Counted from the stretch's first letter, positions 24,882-33,845 are shown. The stretch is 64,000 nt of DNA from DATFVA01 sp963711455 (GCA_963711455.1 CAVQEH010000004.1:372001-436000), one strand, 5' to 3'. The notes: generated by a model from the sequence alone, not told the origin. Made by a program: numbers and translations.

Positions 24882-25529
24882 ATGAAATTTTTTATTGATA
24901 CTGCCGAAGTTGAAGAAATAAAAGAAGCTGCTGCGCTGGGAATACTTGACGGGGTTACAACAAATCCTTCTCTGGTATCAAAAACAGGTAAAGATTTTAG
25001 AAAGCTTCTTGATGAAATTCTTGCTATAGTTGATGGCCCTGTCAGTGCTGAAGTTATTTCAACAGATTATGAAGGAATTGTAAAAGAAGCAAGAGACCTT
25101 TCCAAAATTCATAAAAATATAGTAGTTAAAGTTCCTCTCATTAAAGAAGGACTAAAGGCAGTAAAAACTGTATCGGGAGAAGGAATAAAAACGAATGTGA
25201 CTCTCTGTTTCTCGCCTTCTCAGGCTTTACTTGCTGCAAAAGCAGGCGCTTCATATATAAGTCCTTTTGTTGGAAGACTTGATGATATCAGTACAAGCGG
25301 TATGGATCTTATTTCGCAGATAGTACAGATTTACAGAAATTATAATTATGAAACGGAAGTACTTGTAGCAAGCATCCGGCATCCTCTTCATCTCGTTGAG
25401 GCAGCATTAATAGGCGCTGATGTTTGTACAATACCTTTCAATGTTATTAATAAATTATTCAATCATCCTCTTACGGATGCAGGACTGGATAAATTTTTAA
25501 GTGACTGGAAAAAATCCGGTTCAAACTAA
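24882..25529 (+). CDS. fsa: Transaldolase-like / fructose-6-phosphate aldolase-type protein
   Basis: A 215-residue TIM-barrel enzyme of the small transaldolase group. It has MKFFIDTAEVEEIKEAAALGILDGVTTNPSLVSKTG, then IVVKVPLIKEGLKAVK with the Schiff-base lysine. TNVTLCFSPSQALLAAKAGASYISPFVGRLDD and VLVASIRHPLHLVEAALIGADVCTIPF follow. Members act as transaldolase (pentose phosphate pathway) or as fructose-6-phosphate aldolase; the sequence alone does not settle which. GGAGAG precedes the ATG. The gcvT gene follows after 20 bases. Confidence 0.9.
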   Translation: MKFFIDTAEVEEIKEAAALGILDGVTTNPSLVSKTGKDFRKLLDEILAIVDGPVSAEVISTDYEGIVKEARDLSKIHKNIVVKVPLIKEGLKAVKTVSGEGIKTNVTLCFSPSQALLAAKAGASYISPFVGRLDDISTSGMDLISQIVQIYRNYNYETEVLVASIRHPLHLVEAALIGADVCTIPFNVINKLFNHPLTDAGLDKFLSDWKKSGSN

Positions 25530-25549
25530 ACTTAATAAAGTGATTAATT

Positions 25550-26635
25550 ATGAAGAAGACAAAATTCTATAATATTCATGTTAAAGCGGGGGCTAAGATT
25601 GTTGAGTTTGCAGGTTACTTGATGCCTATTCAATATTCTTCTATAATTGGTGAACATAAAGCAGTAAGAAATTCTGTCGGTGTTTTTGATGTTTCTCATA
25701 TGGGCGAGGTTTTTGTTAAAGGAGAAAAAGCTCTCGACTTCGTTCAGCAGATTACCGTAAATGATGCTTCTAAATTAATACCGGGCCGCGTCCAGTATTC
25801 TGCTATGTGCTATGAAGACGGTGGAATAGTGGACGACCTGCTTGTTTACCGTCTGGCTGAAAATGAATTTTTACTTGTAATAAATGCTTCCAATATTGAA
25901 AAAGATTTTGACTGGATGAAGAAAAATAATCTGGGTGTTGATCTTCAGAATAAAAGCGATGAATATTCTTTGCTTGCAGTGCAAGGACCAAATTCAAAAA
26001 AAATAATCCAGAAGTTAACCTCCGATCCTGTTGATATAGAATATTATCATTTTATGAATACTAAAATCAACGGGATTAATTTGATTCTATCAAGAACCGG
26101 TTACACCGGGGAACTTGGTTACGAACTCTATTTTCAGGGTGATGAAAAAATTGCAGAAGGTTTATGGAATTCAGTAATGGAGACAGGGAAAGAATTTAAT
26201 ATTCAGCCGGCAGGATTGGCTGCCCGCGATTCACTTCGCCTTGAAATGGGTTTCTGTTTGTATGGAAATGATATTGACCAGACCACAAATCCTCTTGAAG
26301 CAGGGCTTGGCTGGATTACAAAACTTAAGAAGGATAAATTTATCGGGAAAGAAGCGCTTCTTAAGGTTAAAGAAAAAGGTTTAAAACGGAAGCTCGTTCC
26401 TCTTACAACGGACGAAAAAGCATTCCCAAGACATGGATATGATTTAACGGCTGAAGGAAAAAAGATAGGAACTGTAACCAGTGGAACTGTTAGTCCTGTG
26501 CTTGATAAACCAATTGCACTCGGTTATGTTGACATTGAATTTGCAAATGAAGGAAGCAAAATTAATTTTTCAATAAGAGGTAAGGAAATACCTGCCGAAG
26601 TTGTTAAATTACCTTTTATAAAAAAAGAAGTTTGA
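25550..26635 (+). CDS. gcvT: Glycine cleavage system T protein (aminomethyltransferase)
   Basis: GcvT takes the aminomethyl group from lipoylated H protein, passes the methylene to tetrahydrofolate and frees ammonia. The 361-residue product begins KKTKFYNIHVKAGAKIVEFAGYLMPIQY and has VRNSVGVFDVSHMGEV with the folate-site residues. LSRTGYTGELGYELYF, PAGLAARDSLRLEMGFCLYGNDID and VTSGTVSPVLDKPIALGYV follow. Other gcv genes are not in this window. The length is normal. Confidence 0.95.
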   Translation: MKKTKFYNIHVKAGAKIVEFAGYLMPIQYSSIIGEHKAVRNSVGVFDVSHMGEVFVKGEKALDFVQQITVNDASKLIPGRVQYSAMCYEDGGIVDDLLVYRLAENEFLLVINASNIEKDFDWMKKNNLGVDLQNKSDEYSLLAVQGPNSKKIIQKLTSDPVDIEYYHFMNTKINGINLILSRTGYTGELGYELYFQGDEKIAEGLWNSVMETGKEFNIQPAGLAARDSLRLEMGFCLYGNDIDQTTNPLEAGLGWITKLKKDKFIGKEALLKVKEKGLKRKLVPLTTDEKAFPRHGYDLTAEGKKIGTVTSGTVSPVLDKPIALGYVDIEFANEGSKINFSIRGKEIPAEVVKLPFIKKEV

Positions 26636-26642
26636 AAAATTT

Positions 26643-27392
26643 ATGAGGGCTAATGTTCTTTTTTCTCCGGTGATTACGGATGAACTTTATTTCACCGGGA
26701 AAACCGTTGTGGTTATTGATGTCCTTCGTGCCTCAACAACAATTATTGCCGCATTGCAAAACGGAGCTAAAGAAATTGTTCCGGTTGCAACGGTAGAATT
26801 TGCAGTAAAAATCTCGGGCGGAATGTTCGGCGGGCAAACTCTTTTAGGTGGTGAACGAAACACTAAAAAAGTTGAGGGTTTTGCTCTCGGAAATTCCCCT
26901 CTTGAATATGCGCCTGAAATCGTTTCCGGTAAAACAATTATTCTTTATACCACAAACGGCTCTAAAGCTATCGTTAAGGCAAAATTTTCTGAAAATCTTT
27001 TTGTTTGTTCTTACTCTAATCTCTCTTCTGTTGTGAAACAGCTTTTAAAGCTTGGAAATGATTTTGAAATTTTATGCGCCGGGAAATCGAACTCTTTTTC
27101 TCTTGAGGATTCAGTCTGTGCCGGAAGATTAGTAAAAGAGATTATCAGCAAAAAAAATGACTTAGAAATATCTGATACTGTAAGAGCAGCAATTTCTTTA
27201 AATGACTCATTCGGTACGAGCCTATTAAAAATGCTTAAAGAAAGTGAGCATGGAAAGCTCCTTCTTAATAATGGTTTTGAGGGAGACCTGGAGTATACCG
27301 CCATGATAGATACTTCCGATGTTATTCCTTATTTTACAGCGAATGTTTTAAAATCGCTGCCCGGCGATGATGGCTCTGCGAATAAAAGCTGA
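26643..27392 (+). CDS. comB: 2-phosphosulfolactate phosphatase-like protein ComB
   Basis: A 249-residue member of the ComB family, first known from coenzyme M synthesis in methanogens, where it removes phosphate from 2-phosphosulfolactate. The motifs are VVVIDVLRASTTIIAALQNGAKEIVPV, LLGGERNTKKVEGFALGNSPLEY and IILYTTNGSKAIVKA. The role in a bacterium with no visible coenzyme M genes is unclear. It starts 7 bases after gcvT and ends 6 bases before ftsK, so it looks cotranscribed. Confidence 0.85.
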   Translation: MRANVLFSPVITDELYFTGKTVVVIDVLRASTTIIAALQNGAKEIVPVATVEFAVKISGGMFGGQTLLGGERNTKKVEGFALGNSPLEYAPEIVSGKTIILYTTNGSKAIVKAKFSENLFVCSYSNLSSVVKQLLKLGNDFEILCAGKSNSFSLEDSVCAGRLVKEIISKKNDLEISDTVRAAISLNDSFGTSLLKMLKESEHGKLLLNNGFEGDLEYTAMIDTSDVIPYFTANVLKSLPGDDGSANKS

Positions 27393-27398
27393 AATTAA

Positions 27399-29852
27399 AT
27401 GAAAAAGAAAACACGAAATGGAACGGTTAAACCTGCCGGGAATGGAACTGCTTCGGTTAAAAACAAGAAAAAGCTGCTCGGACTTTTTCTCATTGTATTT
27501 TCCATATTTTTACTTTTAAGCCTTGTATCATATTCAAGATACGATCAGGGTGTTCTTGTATCTTCCAATCTATTAAAAATTTTCAGTCCCGGTAAAGATT
27601 TAGAAACATATAACCTGGTTGGAGTTGTCGGGGCTTACCTTTCATATTTTTTTATAAATAATACAATAGGAATTTTCTCTGCAATTTTTCCGGTTATTAT
27701 TTTTGTCTGGGGATTTTCATTCTTCAAAAAAATATCCTTCAGGGCGATGATCAGCTCTTTTAACTTCCTGATTATTGCAGGACTAATCCTATCAACTTTT
27801 TTCGGGGTGCTCAGGGCAAGGTTTGACCTCTTCTCAGGAACTTACGAAATATCCGGCTCAATAGGTGATTACCTGGGAGAGGGAATAGGAAGACTTCTTG
27901 GCGGAATCGGCAGCACAATTTTTTTACTCGCTACATTTATCGTTCTCATTGTTATCGCTTTTAATATCGATCTTGAAAAAGTTTTTGCTTTCTTAAAAAA
28001 TCTGTTTTTCAGCAGGTCGGAAGATTCAACAACAATTAAAATAAATAAGCCTGAAGCCGATGAGGAAAATCTTCGTAAAATTAAAGACCTGCGTCAGGAT
28101 AAAAAGAAGAAAAAGAAAAAAGATGATGAGATTATCAGTGCTGAAGAATTGATGGCCCGGGAGGAGCAGGAGCAGACGCGGATAAGGATTATAAGGAATG
28201 ATGCAGAGCAGGAAGCAATTCAAAAAGAAAACAAGAAATCAAAAGACGAAGATATAATTCAGAAAAGTGAAACCAAAAAAGTTGATCTGGAAAAAACCGG
28301 AGAGATGCCCGAAAGAAATTCTGATCAGGATAAGGATGAAGCAATTCCCGATCCATGGGAAGAGAAATTAGATTTTAAGAAAGCCGGTCTTGATATTTTA
28401 GATCCTTCTCCGGCAGAAGATTTCAAAGTGGCTGAAGAAGAGCTCACAAGAAATGCAGAGCTTCTTAAGGAAAAATTAAAATTATTTGATATTGAAATTC
28501 AGGATATCTCTGTTACACCGGGTCCTGTAGTTACTTTGTATGAAATCGTTCCGGCACCGGGAGTGAAGATCAGCAAGATAGTTTCCCTCGAAAATGATAT
28601 TGCTTTAGCTCTTGCTGCAAGAGGAATAAGAATAATAGCTCCCATTCCCGGTAAGAGTGCAATCGGCGTTGAAATTCCGAATGCAGAAGCTTCGCTTGTA
28701 AATGCACGTTCGGTTTTGGCAAAAGTTCTGGATTCAAAATTAGAGCTTCCGATGGCTCTGGGAAAAACCATAAATGGTGAGGTCTATATTACAGATCTTG
28801 CAAAAATGCCGCACTTGTTAATTGCCGGTTCAACAGGTTCCGGTAAGAGTGTCGGTATAAATATGATAATCAGCAGTTTGCTTTATACGAAAGAACCATC
28901 CGAAGTTAAGCTGATTATGATCGATCCTAAAAAGATTGAACTTTCATTTTATAATAAATTGCGCAGACATTATTTAGCAGTTTCTCCCGATCTCGATGAA
29001 GAGATTATTACAAATCCGCAGAATGCGGTGCTTCTTCTTAAGAGTGTTGAATTCGAAATGGAAAAAAGATACGACCGTCTTGCAAAAGCGGGAGTAAGAA
29101 ACATTGTCGATTATAATAAAAAAATTTCAGATCCTAAACGAAGACCACACGATACCGATGAAGTGAAGCATCATTATCTTCCCTATCTTATCGTAATTAT
29201 TGATGAGCTTGCCGACTTAATGATTACAGCGGGAAAAGAAGTCGAGGAACCGATTGCAAGGCTCGCACAGCTTGCACGTGCAGTTGGAATTCATCTTGTG
29301 TTGGCTACACAGAGACCTTCCGTAAATGTTATTACGGGTGTAATCAAAGCAAACTTTTCAGCAAGAATTGCATACCAGGTTGCTACAAAAATTGATTCCC
29401 GTACAATCCTCGATATGAATGGTGCCGAACAGCTTTTAGGCAAAGGCGATATGCTTTTTCTTCCTACAGGACAGCCAAAGCCGATCCGTATTCAGAATGC
29501 ATTTATTTCAACCGACGAAGTTGAAAGAGTTACAAACCATATTTATTCTCAGCAGGGCTACTCAAAGAGATATTTGCTTCCCTCAATTTATGAAAAGAAA
29601 AAAGACAGCGGCGGCGGATTTCTCGCTGATCTCGATCCTATGTTTGAAGATGCCGCCCGGGTAATTGTGCGTCATCAGCAGGGTTCTGTTTCCTTGCTTC
29701 AGAGAAGATTAAAATTGGGTTATTCACGCGCAGCAAGGATTGTAGATCAGCTTGAAGAAGCAGGAATAGTAGGACCTAACGATGGAAGCAAAGCCCGGAC
29801 AGTCCTTGTGGAAAACGAAGAGCAGCTTGAAACTATTTTGAGATCGTTGTAA
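27399..29852 (+). CDS. ftsK: DNA translocase FtsK
   Basis: FtsK anchors at the division septum and pumps DNA for chromosome dimer resolution with XerCD. In the 817-residue product the N-terminus has about four membrane helices (residues ~25-195), then a charged linker. The alpha-beta motor domains run from ~345 (SVTPGPVVTLYEIVPAPGVKISKI), with Walker A LIAGSTGSGKSVGIN near 474 and Walker B LIVIIDELADLM near 600. QLARAVGIHLVLATQRPSVNVITGVIKANF follows. The winged-helix gamma domain closes it (RHQQGSVSLLQRRLKLGYSRAARIVDQLEEAGIVGP). A XerD-type recombinase is encoded at 51306. Confidence 0.96.
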   Translation: MKKKTRNGTVKPAGNGTASVKNKKKLLGLFLIVFSIFLLLSLVSYSRYDQGVLVSSNLLKIFSPGKDLETYNLVGVVGAYLSYFFINNTIGIFSAIFPVIIFVWGFSFFKKISFRAMISSFNFLIIAGLILSTFFGVLRARFDLFSGTYEISGSIGDYLGEGIGRLLGGIGSTIFLLATFIVLIVIAFNIDLEKVFAFLKNLFFSRSEDSTTIKINKPEADEENLRKIKDLRQDKKKKKKKDDEIISAEELMAREEQEQTRIRIIRNDAEQEAIQKENKKSKDEDIIQKSETKKVDLEKTGEMPERNSDQDKDEAIPDPWEEKLDFKKAGLDILDPSPAEDFKVAEEELTRNAELLKEKLKLFDIEIQDISVTPGPVVTLYEIVPAPGVKISKIVSLENDIALALAARGIRIIAPIPGKSAIGVEIPNAEASLVNARSVLAKVLDSKLELPMALGKTINGEVYITDLAKMPHLLIAGSTGSGKSVGINMIISSLLYTKEPSEVKLIMIDPKKIELSFYNKLRRHYLAVSPDLDEEIITNPQNAVLLLKSVEFEMEKRYDRLAKAGVRNIVDYNKKISDPKRRPHDTDEVKHHYLPYLIVIIDELADLMITAGKEVEEPIARLAQLARAVGIHLVLATQRPSVNVITGVIKANFSARIAYQVATKIDSRTILDMNGAEQLLGKGDMLFLPTGQPKPIRIQNAFISTDEVERVTNHIYSQQGYSKRYLLPSIYEKKKDSGGGFLADLDPMFEDAARVIVRHQQGSVSLLQRRLKLGYSRAARIVDQLEEAGIVGPNDGSKARTVLVENEEQLETILRSL

Positions 29853-29865
29853 AGGATGTGGTAAC

Positions 29866-29923
29866 CTCAAGCCTGCCTAACTGTTTTACCAACCTGAGGT
29901 TGGCAGGTGGGCCTTAGCTTGAG
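29866..29923. repeat. Nested inverted repeat between ftsK and lolA
   Basis: A 58-base palindromic structure unusual for its GC content. The outer arms are CTCAAGC and GCTTGAG (29866-29872, 29917-29923), the middle arms CCTGCC and GGCAGG (29872-29877, 29902-29907), and the inner hairpin CCAACCT-G-AGGTTGG (29889-29903). No T-run follows. It may be a dispersed repeat element or an RNA structure. Confidence 0.5.
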
Positions 29924-30090
29924 CATATCTTCTCGCAATCTAATTCATTCCATAACACTCAGGACTTCGTAGTAGTTTCACATACTGATGGCTATGCCAC
30001 AACATTTGTATATCAATATCATTTTTTATAACTCCATTTATTCTTAAATTCGAAACCGCAATTTATTTTTAAGAGTGTAAAAGGCATATA

Positions 30091-30690
30091 ATGAAAAAAG
30101 CCGTTTTTATCATATTTTTGGTGTTTTTGTGTGTTTCTGTATTCGGGCAGGAAAATACAGATGAACTGTTAAAATCTGTCCGGTCAAAGTACGATTCATT
30201 CAATACCCTTTCTGTAATTTTCACTAAATTCACCGGGACAAAAGAAGATATCTCCGGAATCCTTTATATGAAAAAAGAAAATAAGTTACGTATTGAGCTG
30301 AAGAACAATACAATTATAACCGACGGTAAAACTTTCTGGAATTACAATAAAAAAGAGAATAAAGTTATTATAAATAATTATGATCCGTCTGAACCGACTG
30401 AATTTTCTTTACACAGCTTTATTGATGATTATCCTTCAAAATGCAATGTAAGTTCGGGAGAAGAAGGAAATTACAGAACACTGACTCTCGTTCCCAAAAC
30501 ATCCGGGCTTAATTTTAAGAGTGCAAAACTATTTATAAATGACAGCAGCCTGGTTGAGAAAATTGAAGTGGATGATAACTACGGGAATTCAATCATTACT
30601 TTATCCGGCTACAAATTAAATCCGGATCTTTCCGATTCAGAATTTACTTTTTCACCTCCCAAAGGAATTAAGGTTATTGATCTCAGATAA
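30091..30690 (+). CDS. lolA: Outer-membrane lipoprotein carrier protein LolA family
   Basis: LolA shuttles lipoproteins across the periplasm. The 199-residue product has a signal peptide (hydrophobic to about residue 18, ending VFGQ). The LolA fold follows: DELLKSVRSKYDSFNTLSVIFTKF, SGILYMKKENKLRIEL, IITDGKTFWNYNKKENKVIIN, and the late NSIITLSGYKLNPDLSDSEFTFSPPKGIKVID. Sequence conservation is low in this family, but the order of motifs is right. The 3' end overlaps the next frame by 14 bases. It lies at the start of an envelope cluster. Confidence 0.85.
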   Translation: MKKAVFIIFLVFLCVSVFGQENTDELLKSVRSKYDSFNTLSVIFTKFTGTKEDISGILYMKKENKLRIELKNNTIITDGKTFWNYNKKENKVIINNYDPSEPTEFSLHSFIDDYPSKCNVSSGEEGNYRTLTLVPKTSGLNFKSAKLFINDSSLVEKIEVDDNYGNSIITLSGYKLNPDLSDSEFTFSPPKGIKVIDLR

Positions 30691-31378
30691 AAAAGGAAGA
30701 CGAATTGCAAGGAGAGATATAATCAATTTTTCTCTCTCCTTAATATTAACTGCAGTTTTCCTATACATTGCTTTTTATGATGTTGATTTCAGTAAAGTTC
30801 TTGAAATTATCTCACAGGCATCAATATTCTGGATTGTAATATTTATCATTGTGCTGATCTCATCTCATTATCTCAGAGCTGTTCGATGGAAAGTAATTAT
30901 TAGTTCAGTTAAACCTGATGCTACAATGAAAAACCTTTTCGGGTCGCTGATGGTTGGTTATGGAGTTAACTGTGTAATTCCAAGGTTGGGAGAAATCACA
31001 AGGGCTGTCCTTCTCGGCAGATGGGAAAGAATCTCGCGTTCGTCAATGTTCGGTACCGTAATTGTTGAAAGGGTTATTGATATTATTTTCCTTGGACTGT
31101 CAGTTATTGTTGCCACTTTAATTTACAACGGGGACATTTACATGAGTTTCCCCTGGCTTAAAACAACTTTATATATAACTTCGGCTTTAATAGCAATCTT
31201 TTTAATTTTTCTTCTGCTGGTAGTAAGGTTTAAAGAAAATTTTTATGGCGTTATAGTAAAACTAATCGGAAAAATGTCAGGAACTCTTGCTGATAAAGCA
31301 GGTTATGTCTTCAAAATGTTAATTGAAGGATTTTCAAGTTTAAAGGAACTCAGAACTATTTGCTTACAATTTTACTAA
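30677..31378 (+). CDS. YbhN/LPG-synthase-type flippase-like membrane protein, N-terminal part
   Basis: This is the first ~230 residues of an integral membrane protein of the lysylphosphatidylglycerol synthetase TM-region family (UPF0104/YbhN). It has VIFIIVLISSHYLRAVRWKVIISSV, then the family motif VGYGVNCVIPRLGEITRAVLLGR, and VIVERVIDIIFLGLSVI. The frame is lost after KELRTI; the continuing frame starts at about 31355. Adding one A at 31354-31355 restores LRNYLLTILLSV. The function of stand-alone members is uncertain and probably concerns lipid or polyprenol handling. It overlaps lolA. Confidence 0.8.
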   Translation: MISDKKGRRIARRDIINFSLSLILTAVFLYIAFYDVDFSKVLEIISQASIFWIVIFIIVLISSHYLRAVRWKVIISSVKPDATMKNLFGSLMVGYGVNCVIPRLGEITRAVLLGRWERISRSSMFGTVIVERVIDIIFLGLSVIVATLIYNGDIYMSFPWLKTTLYITSALIAIFLIFLLLVVRFKENFYGVIVKLIGKMSGTLADKAGYVFKMLIEGFSSLKELRTICLQFY

Positions 31379-31722
31379 GCGTCTTAATAATGCTTTTCTA
31401 TGCTTTAAATGCTTACGTGGGAATGATAATGATTGGCTTGCCGCATATTACGTTTAGTATGGCGTGGGTAATTATGAGCATTAGTGCAATCGGTGTTGTC
31501 ATTCCAACTCCCGGGGGAACAGGTTCATATCATGCACTCGCAAAATCTGCCCTGGTTTTATTGTATGGATATGGAGATGTAATAAGCCTTGCCTATGCTT
31601 TTTTAACTCACATTATCTCATATTTTTTGTTCATAATATCGGCTTTGATTTTATTCTTTGTATTGAACAGGTATCATGATAATTTAATTAAAGTTGTTGA
31701 AACAGAAATGGAGGATTTATGA
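31360..31722 (+). CDS. YbhN/LPG-synthase-type flippase-like membrane protein, C-terminal part
   Basis: The C-terminal ~120 residues of the gene begun at 30677, in another frame after a one-base loss. It holds three to four helices and the family motif SAIGVVIPTPGGTGSYHALAKSALVLLYG, plus the last helix before a charged end. The apparent start (TTG at 31360) is only a codon inside the joined reading. The joined protein would be about 345 residues, the usual size. The 3' end overlaps the beta-barrel gene by 4 bases (ATGA). Confidence 0.8.
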   Translation: MLTILLSVLIMLFYALNAYVGMIMIGLPHITFSMAWVIMSISAIGVVIPTPGGTGSYHALAKSALVLLYGYGDVISLAYAFLTHIISYFLFIISALILFFVLNRYHDNLIKVVETEMEDL

Positions 31723-32357
31723 AATATCTCCTTACACTTATTATCTCGTGTTTAATCATAACTTCCTCTTATTCGCAGTATGAGTTAAGAGCAGGAATGG
31801 GAATTAATTTTGGAAGCACGCCCTCACTTAAAGATTATGTTAACCAGATTGCAGGTTACCAGCAATTGGGAAGTTTCAATTCCGCAGTCGTTTTCTCTGG
31901 CGAATTCGATTATAATGTTTCTAATACCTATGACCTTGGCATTGAATTGGGATACCTGTTAAACTCGGTTACATTCAGCACTTACGGCACTTATGATTTT
32001 TCATACCACATCATAATGCCGACAATAACATCGTACTACGTTATAAGGGGAGATGGATATAATTTTAAATTCGGTGGCGGTGTTGGTTTGAGATTGGTCA
32101 ATGCCAACGAAAAACTTCCGGCACTACCTAGTTCAGACAATTATGATTCAATAGGATTCGGATTTTTATTAAGAGCTGCAGGAAATACACGATTGAGTGA
32201 TAATTTTTATATATTTATTTCAGGGGACCTGAGATATGATTTAAATGGTAATCCCAAAAATGGAGATAAATATATAATTGACAATGCTACCAATGGAAAA
32301 GTCAATTTGAATACCTTTGCCGCCGGTGTCAATCTCGGAATAACTTATGCATTTTAG
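31719..32357 (+). CDS. Outer-membrane beta-barrel protein (porin-like)
   Basis: A 212-residue exported protein. A signal peptide runs to about residue 20 (ending SSYSQ), followed by alternating hydrophobic/polar strands such as YELRAGMGINFG, YDLGIELGYLL, YNFKFGGGVGLRL and GFGFLLRAAG. It ends in a strand terminating with Phe (GVNLGITYAF), the usual outer-membrane insertion signal. The function is unknown. The start overlaps the flippase-like gene by 4 bases and the next gene (uppP) starts 7 bases after it. Confidence 0.75.
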   Translation: MKYLLTLIISCLIITSSYSQYELRAGMGINFGSTPSLKDYVNQIAGYQQLGSFNSAVVFSGEFDYNVSNTYDLGIELGYLLNSVTFSTYGTYDFSYHIIMPTITSYYVIRGDGYNFKFGGGVGLRLVNANEKLPALPSSDNYDSIGFGFLLRAAGNTRLSDNFYIFISGDLRYDLNGNPKNGDKYIIDNATNGKVNLNTFAAGVNLGITYAF

Positions 32358-32363
32358 GAGGTA

Positions 32364-32972
32364 TTGTTGAATATTTTAGATGCGATAATTCTCGGTATAA
32401 TCCAGGGGCTAACTGAATTTTTGCCCATCAGCAGTACCGGTCATCTCACAGTTGCCGGTAAATTAATGAACCTCATTTCCACTGACAAACCTCAGGAATG
32501 GACAGCTTTCATTGCAGTAATTCAGCTTGGAACAATGGCTGCGATACTTGTTTATTTCTGGAAAGATTTAATTGAAATTCTTGTTCATTTCTGGAAAGAA
32601 AATGTAAATAAAAGAGTTGGCTTTGGAAGCCAGTCTTTTCAATCGAGAACGGGCTGGTTTATAATTGTCGGAACTCTGCCGGTTGTGTTTATTGGTCTTC
32701 TATTTAAGAAAGCAATTGAAGGAGCATTAACAAAAGATTTATATGTTATAGCAATTAACCTAATTGTATTTGCAGTAATATTAGCAATTGCAGAGAAAGT
32801 TGGTAAACGAAAAAAAACGGATAAAGATATTTCTTTATTTGATTCGCTCTTTATAGGAATTGCACAGGCATTTGCTTTAATACCCGGAGCTTCACGTTCG
32901 GGTACAACTATTACAGGCGGTTTGTTAAGAGGTTTAAAAGAGAAGATGCTGCTCGTTTTTCATTTCTTTTAA
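32364..32972 (+). CDS. uppP: Undecaprenyl-diphosphatase UppP, N-terminal part
   Basis: UppP (BacA) recycles undecaprenyl diphosphate for peptidoglycan and glycan synthesis. This frame holds the first ~195 residues with both catalytic motifs: GLTEFLPISSTGHL near residue 15 and PGASRSGTTITGG near 173. After GGLLRGLK the frame goes wrong; one extra A in the AAAA at 32936-32939 restores REDAARFSFLLSVPAVLASG, an exact family match. The start is TTG at 32364 after AGGAGG. It is probably a sequencing deletion, since the gene is usually needed. Confidence 0.9.
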   Translation: MLNILDAIILGIIQGLTEFLPISSTGHLTVAGKLMNLISTDKPQEWTAFIAVIQLGTMAAILVYFWKDLIEILVHFWKENVNKRVGFGSQSFQSRTGWFIIVGTLPVVFIGLLFKKAIEGALTKDLYVIAINLIVFAVILAIAEKVGKRKKTDKDISLFDSLFIGIAQAFALIPGASRSGTTITGGLLRGLKEKMLLVFHFF

Positions 32973-32983
32973 GTGTACCAGCA

Positions 32984-33214
32984 GTGCTGGCAAGCGGACT
33001 TCTTGAGTTGTACCAATCGCTTAGTATCCTGAACAGTACCATGTGGATAAATCTTATTATTTCTACTTTTGCTGCAGGAATATGCGGCTACCTTGCAATT
33101 GATTTTCTTTTAAAGTATTTAAGAAACCATTCAACTTATCTTTTTATTTATTACAGGATTATTGCCGGCGCAGTAATTCTTATTCTTATCTGGTATAATA
33201 TTATTCAACCTTAG
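32984..33214 (+). CDS. uppP: Undecaprenyl-diphosphatase UppP, C-terminal part
   Basis: The last ~75 residues of UppP in the shifted frame: LASGLLELYQSLSILN, then a glycine-containing helix (STFAAGICGYLAIDFLLKYL), and the end YRIIAGAVILILIWY. The true join is at about 32936-32940, so this frame really begins before its apparent start codon. Joined length is about 280 residues, typical of the family. The cyclophilin lipoprotein gene follows after 8 bases. Confidence 0.88.
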   Translation: MLASGLLELYQSLSILNSTMWINLIISTFAAGICGYLAIDFLLKYLRNHSTYLFIYYRIIAGAVILILIWYNIIQP

Positions 33215-33222
33215 GAGAAATA

Positions 33223-33834
33223 ATGAAAAACATTTTTGTTCTACCTGTTTTACTTTTAATCTTTTTTGGCTGCACTCAGAAAAGCAGCAGTCAGGATAAA
33301 CAACCAACAACAAACCAAGAGAAAGCCAAAGTGGAAAACACAAACGACACCTTGCTTGTAGCAGTTTTTGATACAAATATGGGAACTTTTGAAACTCAAC
33401 TTTTTCCCGATAAAGCTCCGAAAGCAGTTGAGAACTTTACAACTCACGCTGAAAAAGGATATTATAAGAATGTAATATTCCATCGCGTAATTCCAAACTT
33501 TATGATTCAGGGCGGTGATCCGACCGGTAGCGGCAGAGCCGGCGAGAGCATCTGGGGCAAACCATTCGAAGACGAATTCAACTCTGATTTAATATTTGAT
33601 ACACCGGGAATTCTTGCAATGGCTAATGCAGGACCAAACACAAACGGCAGCCAGTTTTTTATTACAGTTGCTCCAACCCCGTGGTTGAATGGTCATCATA
33701 CAATCTTTGGAAAAGTTATCAAGGGTATGGATGTGGTTAATTCCATTTCGGAGGTTAAACGTAATGCTCAGGACAAGCCTCTGAAAGATGTTGTCATCAA
33801 AGAGATAACTATCGAAAAACGCGTACAACAATAA
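33223..33834 (+). CDS. Cyclophilin-type peptidyl-prolyl isomerase lipoprotein
   Basis: A 203-residue lipoprotein: the signal peptide ends in the lipobox FFGC (Cys about residue 17), then a short polar Gln/Ser/Lys linker. The cyclophilin domain covers residues ~45-200. VIFHRVIPNFMIQGGDPTGSGRAGESIWG and GSQFFITVAPTPWLNGHHTIFGKV carry the active-site Arg, Phe, Gln, Trp and His residues. It probably assists folding in the periplasm. AGGAGA precedes the ATG. A strong hairpin terminator follows. Confidence 0.92.
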   Translation: MKNIFVLPVLLLIFFGCTQKSSSQDKQPTTNQEKAKVENTNDTLLVAVFDTNMGTFETQLFPDKAPKAVENFTTHAEKGYYKNVIFHRVIPNFMIQGGDPTGSGRAGESIWGKPFEDEFNSDLIFDTPGILAMANAGPNTNGSQFFITVAPTPWLNGHHTIFGKVIKGMDVVNSISEVKRNAQDKPLKDVVIKEITIEKRVQQ

Positions 33835-33845
33835 TAATATTTTTG

